Part shown: piece by piece, positions 51,375 through 60,466 of the stretch
Layout of the letters: every line of letters starts with the position of its first letter
How positions within the stretch are numbered: the stretch's first letter is position 1
The notes under the pieces: model-generated
The model's input: only the letters and a program-made list of their open reading frames with translations
The model's database searches: none
Told to the model about the DNA's origin: nothing
Assembly (NCBI RefSeq): GCF_030209835.1
Contig: NZ_JARVRF010000046.1
Span: 1-60,540, forward strand
Source: Arthrobacter sp. efr-133-R2A-120
GTDB taxonomy: Bacteria > Actinomycetota > Actinomycetes > Actinomycetales > Micrococcaceae
Direction of reading: 5' to 3'
DNA length: 60,540 nt
Program-made: the position numbers and the translations under genes

Positions 51375-52970
51375 ATGAAGAAATCATGGCTTCCAATTCA
51401 CGGATCAGCTCCGCTCGGAAAGCATCCCGATTCCGAGGCACGCAACGGCACCTTCGACGGGACAGTCGTGGCCTTGCGCGGAATATCGAAGACCTACCCG
51501 GGGGTGCAAGCCCTCACCTCCGTGGACCTGGACATCTTTCCTGGAACCGTCCATGCGATAAGCGGTGAAAACGGGGCCGGCAAGTCAACTCTGTCGAAGG
51601 TCATCTGCGGTCTCGAGCAGCCGGACGCGGGGGAGGTATACATCGATAACAAGAGGGTGCATCTCACCTCCCCCCAAGACGCCCGGCTGCTCGGAGTCAG
51701 CGCCGTCCCGCAGGAGCTCTCCCTTGTCCCCCACATGTCTGTAGCGGAGAACCTATGCGTTGCTGCCTTCCCGGCGCGCTCCGGGATGGTCTCACGCAAC
51801 GCTCTGAGGGCCAAGGCGCAGCCTGTGCTGGATTCCCTCGGCCTCTCCATCGATCCGTTCTCAGAGCTGAGCGAGCATTCCCCCGGCATCCAGCAACTAG
51901 TCATGATCGGCAGGAGTTTTGTTGGCAAAGCCAGGATCATCATCCTGGACGAGCCAACCGCCGCTCTGACGGAGCCGGAAGTCGCCCACCTTTTCGAGGT
52001 TGTGGAAAAGGCCAAGGACGCCGGCACAGCCTTCATCCTGGTCAGCCACCGTCTCCAGGATCTGTCCCGGATTGCCGACACTGTCACGGTGCTTCGGGAC
52101 GGAGTCAAGATCGTCACCAAGCCGATGAGCGAGATGAGCCACGACGATATTGTCAAGGCCATGGTAGGACGCCCGGTTGAACGGTTCACGCACGAGATTC
52201 AAAACCGGGCAGGCATTGATTTCGAGGTCAAATCCGGGCAGATCAAGATGCCCCCGAGACTTTCGGTGAAGAACCTGTCGAGTCCCGGCAAATTCGAGGA
52301 CATCAGCTTTGAGTTGAACCCCGGTGAAATCGTGGGCATGGGAGGGCTGCTGGGTGCGGGCCGCAGCGAAGTTGCACGGGCGATCTTCGGCGTTGACAAC
52401 TACGATTCCGGCACCGTCGAGGTGAATGGGGTGCCGCATCGGATACGTAATCCCCGGGAAGCCTTCCGCGCGGGCATCGTGATGGTTCCTGAAGAAAGGA
52501 AAAGCCAGGGGCTGGTACTGGACATGACCATCGAAGAGAACTTCGCGCTGTCGCAACCGGAGGTCATCTCCAAAGGCGGGTGGCTCAGCAGGACGCGGTC
52601 TGCGCAGCTGGCGCGGGACCTGATCGGCAAGCTCAGCGTGAAGGCGGCCGGAGCCGGCGTGCCTGTAGGGACATTGAGTGGGGGAAACCAGCAAAAAGTG
52701 GTCATCGCCAGGTGCTTTCTCAACGACTTTCCGGTCTACATCTTCGACGAACCCACACGGGGGGTCGACGTGAACGCCAAGTTCCAGATTTACCGACTCA
52801 TCAACGGACTCGCAAAGGGTGGAGCCGGGGTACTCGTTATCTCCTCGGAGCTGTCTGAGCTGCTGGCGATTGCGGACCGGATCCTTGTCATGCGGGACGG
52901 CCGTCTTGTGGATGACATCCCGGCCATGGGGGCCACAGAAGAACGCATCCTCTCCTCCGCGATGGTCTAA
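51375..52970 (+). CDS. CUT2 ABC transporter ATPase, two domains (RbsA-like)
   Basis: 531 aa with two nucleotide-binding domains. The first has Walker A GENGAGKST, Walker B IIILDEPTAALT, and a degenerate signature (EHSPGIQQLVMIGR instead of LSGGQ). The second has the usual degenerate Walker A GLLGAGRSE, signature LSGGNQQKVVIARC and Walker B VYIFDEPTRGVD. This is the normal pattern of RbsA/MglA proteins. AGGAAAG lies upstream of the ATG. Works with the adjacent receptor and permease. Confidence 0.92.
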   Translation: MKKSWLPIHGSAPLGKHPDSEARNGTFDGTVVALRGISKTYPGVQALTSVDLDIFPGTVHAISGENGAGKSTLSKVICGLEQPDAGEVYIDNKRVHLTSPQDARLLGVSAVPQELSLVPHMSVAENLCVAAFPARSGMVSRNALRAKAQPVLDSLGLSIDPFSELSEHSPGIQQLVMIGRSFVGKARIIILDEPTAALTEPEVAHLFEVVEKAKDAGTAFILVSHRLQDLSRIADTVTVLRDGVKIVTKPMSEMSHDDIVKAMVGRPVERFTHEIQNRAGIDFEVKSGQIKMPPRLSVKNLSSPGKFEDISFELNPGEIVGMGGLLGAGRSEVARAIFGVDNYDSGTVEVNGVPHRIRNPREAFRAGIVMVPEERKSQGLVLDMTIEENFALSQPEVISKGGWLSRTRSAQLARDLIGKLSVKAAGAGVPVGTLSGGNQQKVVIARCFLNDFPVYIFDEPTRGVDVNAKFQIYRLINGLAKGGAGVLVISSELSELLAIADRILVMRDGRLVDDIPAMGATEERILSSAMV

Positions 52971-53014
52971 GTCAGATCCCGGAACCATTCTGATTCTCTG
53001 AGAAGGAAACGCAC

Positions 53015-54076
53015 ATGAGCACTGAAGTCGCAACGCCGACTCCCCAAAAGCAGAACTTACGTCGGGAATGGACTCCGGCGGCCCTACGCAAAGCCGGAGC
53101 GCTCCCGGCACTCGTTGTCGTCTTGATCCTGGGATCGGCCCTTTCACCGTTCTTTATGACCATCGACAACATCCGAAACGTCCTGGGTCTCGCCTCGATA
53201 ATCGGTCTACTGGCAGTGGGGCAGGGATTCGTGATAATCGCTGGGGGTGCCGGCATTGACCTTTCGATCGGAGCCACCTTGGCCCTGGCGGCCATTGTCG
53301 GTGCGAAGATGGCGCCTTACGGCCCGGTCGGAGTCATCCTGGGCGCATTGTTTACAGGGCTGTTCGTGGGCACAATTAATGGGCTCGGAATCGCCTTCGG
53401 TCGGTTACAGCCCTTCATCATCACCCTGGGAACCATGACGATCGCCACTGGCGCCGCGTTTTTCCTCTCGGGTTCGAACCCGATCCGGCTGCGGGGCGAC
53501 AACGCGCTGAAATGGCTCAGCACTGAGGTATTCGGCATACCTGTTCCGGTGATCGTTTTCGTCCTGACCGTTGCGATCGCTCAGATTGTGCTGTCAAAGA
53601 CTGTTTTCGGGCGTCAAATCTACGTCCTGGGCGGCAACGAGGAAGCGGCCCATTTCGCCGGCATCCCGGTCGTTCGGCACCGCATGACGGTTTACATGAT
53701 TTCAGGCCTCTGTGCCGGCATGGGAGCCCTTGTCCTGATGTCACGACTGCAGACCGCGGACCCGGCTTACGGCCACGGCTATGAACTTGCAGCCATCGCG
53801 GCCGTCGTCGTCGGCGGCGCCCCGCTCACAGGCGGAGTCGGAACCATCCGGGGCGTTGCAGTCGGCGTCCTGATCATCCAGTTCATCACCAACATCCTGG
53901 ATCTACTCAACGTCAATCCCTACATCCAGGCCATGGTTCAGGGACTCATCCTGATCGCGGTCGTCGCACTCAACAGGCGCGGTTCGGCAACCTCAGTCCA
54001 AGCGCTGAAACGGTCTGTGCCGCTGATTTGCGGCCTGGCACTGGGCGCAATCCTCCTCTTCGGGTTACAGCACTGA
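53015..54076 (+). CDS. CUT2 ABC transporter permease (RbsC-like)
   Basis: 353 aa, eight to ten helices. Markers of RbsC permeases are GAGIDLSIGATLALAAIVGA, LQPFIITLGTMTIATGAAFF, YVLGGNEEAAHFAGIPV and VVVGGAPLTGGVGTIRG. AGAAGGAAAC is upstream of the ATG. A last helix (LICGLALGAILLFGLQH) follows a short charged stretch. Third gene of the importer. Confidence 0.92.
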   Translation: MSTEVATPTPQKQNLRREWTPAALRKAGALPALVVVLILGSALSPFFMTIDNIRNVLGLASIIGLLAVGQGFVIIAGGAGIDLSIGATLALAAIVGAKMAPYGPVGVILGALFTGLFVGTINGLGIAFGRLQPFIITLGTMTIATGAAFFLSGSNPIRLRGDNALKWLSTEVFGIPVPVIVFVLTVAIAQIVLSKTVFGRQIYVLGGNEEAAHFAGIPVVRHRMTVYMISGLCAGMGALVLMSRLQTADPAYGHGYELAAIAAVVVGGAPLTGGVGTIRGVAVGVLIIQFITNILDLLNVNPYIQAMVQGLILIAVVALNRRGSATSVQALKRSVPLICGLALGAILLFGLQH

Positions 54077-54148
54077 CGCGTTCAGTTCGGCACCCGTTCA
54101 TTCCAAAAAGGTCACCGCTTCAGAGGTGGCAAGAAAGGTTAGGTAGTC

Positions 54149-55801
54149 ATGATTCCCAGGAAGAAACCTGAGCCGGTCGAAGTATTGATCATCGGTGCAG
54201 GCGCCTCCGGCGGCACGGCCGCCAAGGTGTTTACAGAGGCCGGGATCCGTGTGGTCGCACTTGACCGGGGCCCATTCTTGCGAAATGAACAATTCTCCGG
54301 TGATGAACTCAAATACCTGAACCGGAACTACGTCTGGCCGGATCCTCAGCTGAAGCCACGCACGTACCGGCCGGACGAGGAAAGCCCGGAGGAAGAAGTC
54401 CAGTTCTCCCCGACCCCCCAAGGCGTCGGGGGCGGAACGATTCATTGGGGCGGCATCGTTCCCCGGATGACGGAGGACGACTTCCGCCTCCGTTCGCTGC
54501 ACGGTGATATTCCCGGCGCGAGTCTGGTCGACTGGCCGATCGAATACGGTGACCTCGAGCCGTACTACACGCGCGTTGAATGGGAGCTCGGCACTTCGGG
54601 ACTTGCCGGCGCCAACCGATGGGAAGGACCTCGTTCTAAGGGATACCCCACGAAGCCGGTCGAGCTGACGCACTATGGGCGTGTTTTTGCGCAGGCCATG
54701 AAAAAGATGGGCCAGAGCACGTTCCCGATTCCGCAGGCAATGGTCACCGAGCCGTATCGAGGCCGCAACCCGCACGTGAATTCGGGCTTCTGGCAGCAGT
54801 ATGGCGACCCCGTAGGGGCCAAATCTTCAACGGCGAATACGTTCATTCCGGACGCACTTGCCACGGGGTTGCTTGATCTCAGGCCGGACTGCTATGTCCG
54901 GGAGATCGTCCTTCACCCGGACGGAACAGCCAAGGGCGTCATTTACACCGACGCCGATGGCAATGAGGTTGAGCAGCTTGCCGACATCGTGATCTGCTGC
55001 GCCGGGGCAATTGAAACCACGCGCCTGCTTCAACTATCGAAGTCAGCGACTCATGCCAACGGGCTCGCCAACAGCAGTGGTCTGCTTGGAGCAAACGCCA
55101 CTTTCCACGAGTACCTCTTCGCGATCGGACTGTTCGACAAGGAGGTGGTTGATCCCCTGTATCCCTGGGCCGGCCACTACATGAACACCATGTCGTTCGA
55201 TTACTACCAGACTGACTATGGCCGCGGTCACATGCTGGGAACGCTCATCTTCGCCTCTATGCTTGGCCATCCCGTCAACTGGACCTTCCCCGGGCGACCC
55301 ACTTGGGGACAGGCCTCTAAGGACACTGATCGCGATCTGTTCAACCACAGCATGAAGCTCGGTGTCATGGTCCAGGATCTACCCGTCGAATCCAACAGGG
55401 TAGACCTTGACCCAAACGTCGTCGATGCCTGGGGGCTGCCAGTCGCCCGGATTACCCACACCCCTCATGCCAACGACTTCGCCCAGGCCAAGTGGCAGGT
55501 TGCCAAGAACATGGAAATTCTTGAGGTGGCGGGCGCCAGCAAGATCATCCCCGTTAACCTCGAAAAGATCACAGGAAACTGCTGCCACGAGATGGGTACG
55601 GCAAGGATGGGCAACGACCCGTCAAAGTCCGTCGTCGACAAATGGTGCCAGACCCATGACGTGCCGAACCTTTACATCTTCGACGGCAGCTTCTTCCCAA
55701 CCTCGACCGGCGTTAATCCGACGCTTACCATCATGGCCAACGCCTGGCGGTGCACTGAACGCATCATCCATGTCCGTGGCAAAGGCCGCACAGCGGACTG
55801 A
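54149..55801 (+). CDS. GMC-type FAD oxidoreductase, large subunit of a sugar dehydrogenase
   Basis: 550 aa. FAD-binding Rossmann motif GAGASGGTAAKV (residues 16-27), QGVGGGTIHWGG, the mid-protein FHEYLF region and the C-terminal active-site pair: His in NCCHEMGTARMG and Asn in STSTGVNPTLTIMANAW. The latter is followed by the Ala-Trp-Arg ending of the gluconate-2-dehydrogenase/FAD-glucose-dehydrogenase group. There is no signal peptide, so a cytoplasmic enzyme oxidising a sugar hydroxyl, possibly at C3 as in glycoside 3-dehydrogenases (inference). Paired with the next gene, 44 bp away. Confidence 0.85.
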   Translation: MIPRKKPEPVEVLIIGAGASGGTAAKVFTEAGIRVVALDRGPFLRNEQFSGDELKYLNRNYVWPDPQLKPRTYRPDEESPEEEVQFSPTPQGVGGGTIHWGGIVPRMTEDDFRLRSLHGDIPGASLVDWPIEYGDLEPYYTRVEWELGTSGLAGANRWEGPRSKGYPTKPVELTHYGRVFAQAMKKMGQSTFPIPQAMVTEPYRGRNPHVNSGFWQQYGDPVGAKSSTANTFIPDALATGLLDLRPDCYVREIVLHPDGTAKGVIYTDADGNEVEQLADIVICCAGAIETTRLLQLSKSATHANGLANSSGLLGANATFHEYLFAIGLFDKEVVDPLYPWAGHYMNTMSFDYYQTDYGRGHMLGTLIFASMLGHPVNWTFPGRPTWGQASKDTDRDLFNHSMKLGVMVQDLPVESNRVDLDPNVVDAWGLPVARITHTPHANDFAQAKWQVAKNMEILEVAGASKIIPVNLEKITGNCCHEMGTARMGNDPSKSVVDKWCQTHDVPNLYIFDGSFFPTSTGVNPTLTIMANAWRCTERIIHVRGKGRTAD

Positions 55802-55845
55802 CGCCACTTTCCCTGATTCAACAGACAACAAGGAGGGTTTCTCCC

Positions 55846-56571
55846 ATGGTCAGCCAATCCCAGGCCCACTGGCCCACAGTGCCAATTTCGGCTCGAGACG
55901 TAGACGGGCCCCTGTTTTTTACGGACGATGAGTGGACCCTCGTCCGGGCCGCGACGGCCAGAATCATCCCCACGGATTACGATCCCGGGGCGGCGGAAGC
56001 CGACGTCGTACGATTTCTGGACCGATTTCTGTCTGGTGACTTCGTGTATGCCAGCGCCACTGGTGACGGATTCCTGGAAATACGCGGGAAGGAAGCCGAA
56101 GCCTGGCAAGCGCGAATCAGGCACAGGCAGTCCGTCTACCGCGAAGGACTAGCGGCCCTGAAGGCGCTCAGTCTGGACAAATACGCCAAGGACTTCCACG
56201 AGCTGTCGGATGACGAGCAGGACGCGCTGCTCGTTGAAACCTCCGGGCGGCCAAAGCCGCGGCACGTTCAGTTGCACGATGACGAAATTTTCAACTCAGG
56301 GGAGGGCGGCCCGCCCCCGACCAACCAACCGGTCAGCGACGCCGGCCTCGGATTCTTCGACATGCTCGTCGCGCATACGCGTCAGGGCTTCTATGCCGAT
56401 CCCGTGTATGGAGGGAACAAAAATTTTGTCGGGTGGCGAGTCATCGGGTTCGACGGGCCGAAATCATTGGCGGACACGGTAGCCGGCCGTTACACGACGA
56501 CTGACTACATGATCATGGGAGCCACCTGGCCGTACCCGCAAAGTCCCAGGGTTCAGCGCTTCGGCCGCTAG
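55846..56571 (+). CDS. Gluconate 2-dehydrogenase subunit 3-family protein
   Basis: 241 aa. The domain is recognisable from FFTDDEWTLVRAATARIIPT, EADVVRFLDRFLSGDF, the ELSDDEQDALL helix and the C-terminal signature QGFYADPVYGGNKNFVGWR. In known enzymes this small subunit stabilises the GMC subunit. It normally carries a Tat signal that exports both, but none is present here, consistent with a cytoplasmic complex. It is longer than the usual 170-220 residues. AAGGAGGG lies upstream of the ATG. Confidence 0.85.
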   Translation: MVSQSQAHWPTVPISARDVDGPLFFTDDEWTLVRAATARIIPTDYDPGAAEADVVRFLDRFLSGDFVYASATGDGFLEIRGKEAEAWQARIRHRQSVYREGLAALKALSLDKYAKDFHELSDDEQDALLVETSGRPKPRHVQLHDDEIFNSGEGGPPPTNQPVSDAGLGFFDMLVAHTRQGFYADPVYGGNKNFVGWRVIGFDGPKSLADTVAGRYTTTDYMIMGATWPYPQSPRVQRFGR

Positions 56572-56700
56572 GGCGGGCTGAGGCCGGCAAGTTTTCGTTA
56601 CCGAGCCCAACACAACCATCGCATTTGTTATTTTCTGTTACCAGAATCATCAAGGCTCGGAAACTTCCTGGGTGCATCGAAAAAATGGGGCTATAAACCC

Positions 56701-56743
56701 TTGACGGGCTCCCAAGTACGTGTGACATAATGATAAATGTCAC
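56701..56743 (+). promoter_or_regulatory. Promoter and operator of the nucleoside-hydrolase gene
   Basis: TTGACG (56701-56706) is followed 17-19 bp later by GACATA/CATAAT. The -10 lies inside a perfect inverted repeat GTGACAT (56722-56728) - 8 bases - ATGTCAC (56737-56743), a layout expected of a repressor site. This promoter would make the gene expressible apart from the upstream operon. Confidence 0.6.
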
Positions 56744-56794
56744 AAGATGTTAGACATAACTGTTTATCCAGCCAACGAAGATTGGAGTAAGAAA

Positions 56795-57826
56795 GTGGAA
56801 AAGACCCGCATCATTCTCGATACGGATATCGGAACCTACTACGACGACGCCTTTGCGGTGATGTTCGCGGCTCAGTCGCCGGAGCTGATCGTCGAAGGCG
56901 TCACCACCTGCTACGGAGACACGCACCTGCGGGCTCAGATCGCAGTCAAGGTCCTGGAAGCGGCCGGCCGCAGCGACATCCCGGTGTTCAAGGGCATCGG
57001 TATGCCGATGCGCGGCCATGCACTGATGTTCGGTTTCGAGGGCGAGGGCATCCTCGAAGAGGGCGAAGAGCCCCAGTACGAAGACCAGCACGCGGTTGAT
57101 TTCATCATCGAAACGATCATGAACAACCCGGGTGAAATCAAGGTCGTCACCCTGGGTACGGTGTCAAACGTCGCCCACGCCATCCTTCGCGAACCGCGGG
57201 TCGTGGAGAACATCAAGGAACTCATCATCATGGCGGGCGTTGTTATCCCGATTGTGGATGAGAAGGGCGTCCGTCGCTCGCCTCGCGAGGAGTACAACTT
57301 CAACAACGATGCCATCGCTGCTGAAATCGTTCTGAACTCCGGCATGCCGATCACATACGTTCCGTGTGATGTGACGCTCTACACGCCACTGTTGAAAGAG
57401 GACGAAGACCGCATCAGGAAAGCCGACACTCCGATTACGGAAATGGCCACCCGGATTCTCGACCTGTGGCCCCCGCAGGAAAAGCTGATCTACACCGCCG
57501 TGGGAATTGCAACCGAACACACGGCCCTGTGGCTGCATGATCCGCTCGTGGTCATGCATGCCTTCGATCAGACCTTGCTGAAGCTGTTCCCGCTGCACAT
57601 CGCCACGGAGTACAACCTGACGCCGATCGAACGTGACATGTACGTTGCGAACGCGAACGGACAGCAGGATCTCTTGCGCACCAACCCCAAGAAGCTGCCA
57701 CCGAACATGGACGTGGCACTCGAAGTGGACGGTCCCCGGGTCAGCCACTTCTTCGCAGATCGCCTCACTGCACCCCTTGGAAACGGCGTTACGAAGGAAC
57801 TGGAAACTCAGGGCGCCTCTTCGTAG
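56795..57826 (+). CDS. Inosine-uridine-preferring nucleoside hydrolase-family enzyme
   Basis: 343 aa from GTG 56795, with GGAG seven bases upstream; the ATG 16 codons earlier at 56747 lies next to the operator and has no ribosome site. The calcium/catalytic motif is DTDIGTYYDDAFA (residues 9-21). Further family landmarks are VTLGTVSNVAHAI, EYNFNNDAIAAEIV and LHDPLVVMHAF with the late His/Asp. Such enzymes split N-glycosidic bonds of ribonucleosides to ribose and base. Place in the cluster suggests it cleaves the compound imported by the RbsBAC-type system, perhaps after oxidation. Confidence 0.88.
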   Translation: MEKTRIILDTDIGTYYDDAFAVMFAAQSPELIVEGVTTCYGDTHLRAQIAVKVLEAAGRSDIPVFKGIGMPMRGHALMFGFEGEGILEEGEEPQYEDQHAVDFIIETIMNNPGEIKVVTLGTVSNVAHAILREPRVVENIKELIIMAGVVIPIVDEKGVRRSPREEYNFNNDAIAAEIVLNSGMPITYVPCDVTLYTPLLKEDEDRIRKADTPITEMATRILDLWPPQEKLIYTAVGIATEHTALWLHDPLVVMHAFDQTLLKLFPLHIATEYNLTPIERDMYVANANGQQDLLRTNPKKLPPNMDVALEVDGPRVSHFFADRLTAPLGNGVTKELETQGASS

Positions 57827-57841
57827 ATTCCGCGTACGGAA

Positions 57842-57882
57842 CATGTGCCACTCCGCCCGAACCCCGGGCGGAGTGGCACATG
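57842..57882. terminator. Terminator hairpin after the nucleoside hydrolase gene
   Basis: An 18-bp perfect stem (57842-57859 with 57865-57882) and 5-base loop, 15 bp past the stop codon. Confidence 0.85.
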
Positions 57883-57993
57883 GCTTTCGGGCAAACTCCC
57901 TCAGGTAGTTTCGCCTACTCAAGATCGTTTTCTACGGTAATCCCGTGCCCGCACGAGCAGGTGCCGGCCGCATATTGGTGAAAAGAGCAGGAC

Positions 57994-58377
57994 ATGAAAC
58001 CAGGTCAGGGACCAGCATCCCTTGCAGGGCGCACTCGAACGGCGGCCGCTGAAGGCCGACCCGGTCCGCGGCTCCCCGGACGACGTATGATCTTTGCGCT
58101 GACTCTCTTGGTTTCGTGGATCGCGACCTTTTTCCAGGGCAATACAGGTGCAGCCGCTGAGAAGGCCTGCTACGAAACGATCAGAATGGCCCTGCATGAT
58201 TCCGGTTCGATTGCCTTCAGCGATGCCACAAGATCGGGAGGTGACCCGGTCTGGACGGTCAATGTGACAGCCGATGTGGAAAATTCACTGGGAACTGCAA
58301 CGCACATCAAATATGTGTGCCGAACGCACCGTGAGCCCGGCAGCACCGAATGGAACGTTGACTCTTTGTCACGGTAA
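57994..58377 (+). CDS. Small membrane-anchored or secreted protein, unknown
   Basis: 127 aa, not recognised. An Arg/Gly/Pro-rich N-terminus of 31 residues precedes one hydrophobic segment MIFALTLLVSWIATFF. The outside part has two cysteines (KACYET and KYVCRTH) that could form a disulfide, and beta-type sequence ending WNVDSLSR. AGAGCAGGAC precedes the ATG. A shorter start at the internal Met 32 would give a classical signal peptide. No known domain; alone between a terminator and an IS remnant. Confidence 0.5.
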   Translation: MKPGQGPASLAGRTRTAAAEGRPGPRLPGRRMIFALTLLVSWIATFFQGNTGAAAEKACYETIRMALHDSGSIAFSDATRSGGDPVWTVNVTADVENSLGTATHIKYVCRTHREPGSTEWNVDSLSR

Positions 58378-58839
58378 AGCGGCGCCGGCACAGTTGCCTT
58401 AAACACGGTCACGGCCTGTCAAAGACAGTGCTCTGATTTCTTCCGGACAATATGCATCGAATTCTCCCCGCCTGGGAGCCGAAACGCAGCAGCCCGGCCT
58501 ACTGCAAATGGAGCGACCTGTTCCGATCCTCCGCCGGCTTCATCGGGCTGGCAGGTGAACCCAGCCAGCCTCGACCTCGAAGACATCGGGAAAAGTTGCA
58601 AGCCATTCCGGGTGATCCTGTCCGCCCAGAGAATCACTCGCGGTGCCCGAAAAGTTGTACTAAGTCGCGCCTATTGGATGTGTCCGCGGTGCCCGGTAGT
58701 GGCTGTGTGGGCGAGTTGCTCGTGTCTTCGGCACCAGCGGGACCGTTTCAGGGTGTGGTCGGGGGAGAGCGGCCTGGACCAGACGGGGCGGACGAGCAAG
58801 TGCCCTCCAGTAACGACTGGCCGATCAGCTCGCTGAACA
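58378..58839. other. Gap without a supported gene
   Basis: Several overlapping open frames run on both strands, but none has a recognisable domain or convincing ribosome site. It merges into the IS110 remnant on the right and may contain further decayed sequence. Confidence 0.4.
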
Positions 58840-59330
58840 AGAACACCAATCTGCGTCGACTTTACTTCCCCGAGTATGGATCTCAGCTGTCCACAGGGCC
58901 TCGCGTCGGCCGCGGTCAGGATGGAATGCTCGACGGCGACGAAGGCTATCTTGGGTCCGCGGCGGGCGGCCAAGCGGTGGTCTCTCGCGGCGAGGTAGGT
59001 GTTCCTGGACCGTGCGGCCGACATGGCCGCGATGCCCAGGGCCGCCTTGAGGTATTTGCTCAGGGCTTCCCTGGCGTCGCGAAACGGTACCATCGCCTCC
59101 TCGATCCGTGCAGTGAGCGCTTCGATGACCCGGGTGTGGGAGTCGATCTGGTCCACGTGCAGCCGGGCCATGAACGCGTGGTGGGGTTTGAACCGCCCGG
59201 TGAGCGCGTCAACGAGGCCGGGATATTCGACCGCAACACGCCCCGGGCCATCCCGGCCAGCACATCGGGGTTGCGTTCTCCCTTGATGAGGGCCTCGAGC
59301 ATGTTCCGGGAAAAGACTCCCCTGCTCGTG
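58840..59330 (-). pseudogene. IS110-family transposase remnant
   Basis: Read on the minus strand, MLEALIKGERNPDVLAGMAR and GVLRSNIP appear first. After a frameshift near 59215, ALTGRFKPHHAFMARLHVDQ and TRIEEAMVPFR follow, all from the IS110 central region. Then, after a deletion that removes the Transposase_20 domain, the C-terminal AARSRNTYLAARDHRLAARR and AFVAVEHSIL are seen. The N-terminal DEDD catalytic domain is also absent. Inactive relic separating the nucleoside-hydrolase side from the ribokinase side. Confidence 0.75.
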
Positions 59331-59437
59331 CACGGACAGCTTCATGAACCGTTGCAGGGCGCTGAATTGCGCCTCCGTCACAATGGCTCAGTTTCGAGCG
59401 CCGCCGATAGGCATCCCGCTCTTGCGGAGAATGTTTA

Positions 59438-60349
59438 TCACACGTGGGTTCCCAGGCCTTGGGCTGTCGGGTAGGAAGACTGGGCGCCGAGTCTCATGAC
59501 CGAGAACGATCCCGCGGCAACGCCCAACTGGACCGACTCCGACAACGGGCGGCCGACGGCCAAGCACGCAGCGAGTGCGCCCACGAAGGCATCGCCCGCA
59601 CCGGTGGAATCGATCACGGGGCCAATCGCGGGAGCCGATACGTGGCCCTCATCCTCCTTGTCGAGCCAGTACGCACCTGCCGCGCCCATTGTGATGACCA
59701 CTGAGGAAGCGGTCTCGCCGAGCTGACGAGCTGCCTCGCGTGAGCTTGCTTCATCGAAGACGGGCCTGGATAGGAGCGCACTGGCCTCGGACTCATTCAC
59801 CACAAGGGGATCGGCATGGCGAAGGAGACGTTCGTCAATACGCACGTATGGGGCAAGATTCAGCACACACCGCAAACCGGCCCGCTGTGAGGCATCCAAG
59901 GTCTCCTGGATAGTAGCCACCGGCACCTCCGCCTGCACCACAACGATTGCCCCGCGGCGAACGTGGTTCAGGGATTCTCGTACGTGGACTTCGGATAGGC
60001 CAAGATTCGCTCCGGCAACCACCGAGATGGAATTCTCCCCGTTGGGGAAGACCGAGACAAACGCGGCGCCAGTTCGTCCGCCCGGCAAGATCTGGACCTG
60101 GCTGGTATCTATCCCTTCAGCCTTGAGGCTGCTGAGCATGGCCGCTCCCTCGGCATCGTCTCCGATGGCGGCGATGAACCTGACGGAACTCCCCAAGCGT
60201 GCCGCGGCCACAGCCTGATTGGCGCCCTTGCCGCCTGATTGGGTGTGGAAATGGTGTGCAAGAACCGTCTGCCCTGGTTCTGGAGGCGCATCCAGCTGGA
60301 TGATGTAGTCCAGATTTGCCGACCCGACGACGACTACTTCAGTGGACAT
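59438..60349 (-). CDS. rbsK: Ribokinase-type PfkB sugar kinase
   Basis: 303 aa. PfkB signatures SGGKGANQAVAAARLG (residues 38-53) and DSTGAGDAFVGALAA with the catalytic Asp. VVVVGSANLDYIIQ and VNESEASALL agree with ribokinase. It phosphorylates ribose (or a similar sugar) to ribose-5-phosphate with ATP. AAGGAGAAGC is upstream of the ATG. It faces the nucleoside hydrolase region tail to tail. Ribose released by the hydrolase would need this kinase, so a functional link is plausible. Confidence 0.88.
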   Translation of the reverse strand: MSTEVVVVGSANLDYIIQLDAPPEPGQTVLAHHFHTQSGGKGANQAVAAARLGSSVRFIAAIGDDAEGAAMLSSLKAEGIDTSQVQILPGGRTGAAFVSVFPNGENSISVVAGANLGLSEVHVRESLNHVRRGAIVVVQAEVPVATIQETLDASQRAGLRCVLNLAPYVRIDERLLRHADPLVVNESEASALLSRPVFDEASSREAARQLGETASSVVITMGAAGAYWLDKEDEGHVSAPAIGPVIDSTGAGDAFVGALAACLAVGRPLSESVQLGVAAGSFSVMRLGAQSSYPTAQGLGTHV

Positions 60350-60466
60350 GCTTCTCCTTGGTGTTCGTGGGGGCCAGTTCTTGATTGATCGAACCGAATG
60401 TTTGGTCGGGAACGCGCCCGTGTGCGTCGTTCACCGCGACCAATAGTCCGGGAGTTAGTGAGTCCT

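Noticed and set aside
58452..59474. A 340-codon plus-strand frame across the IS110 remnant
   Set aside because: It is antisense to recognisable transposase segments and has no domain of its own.
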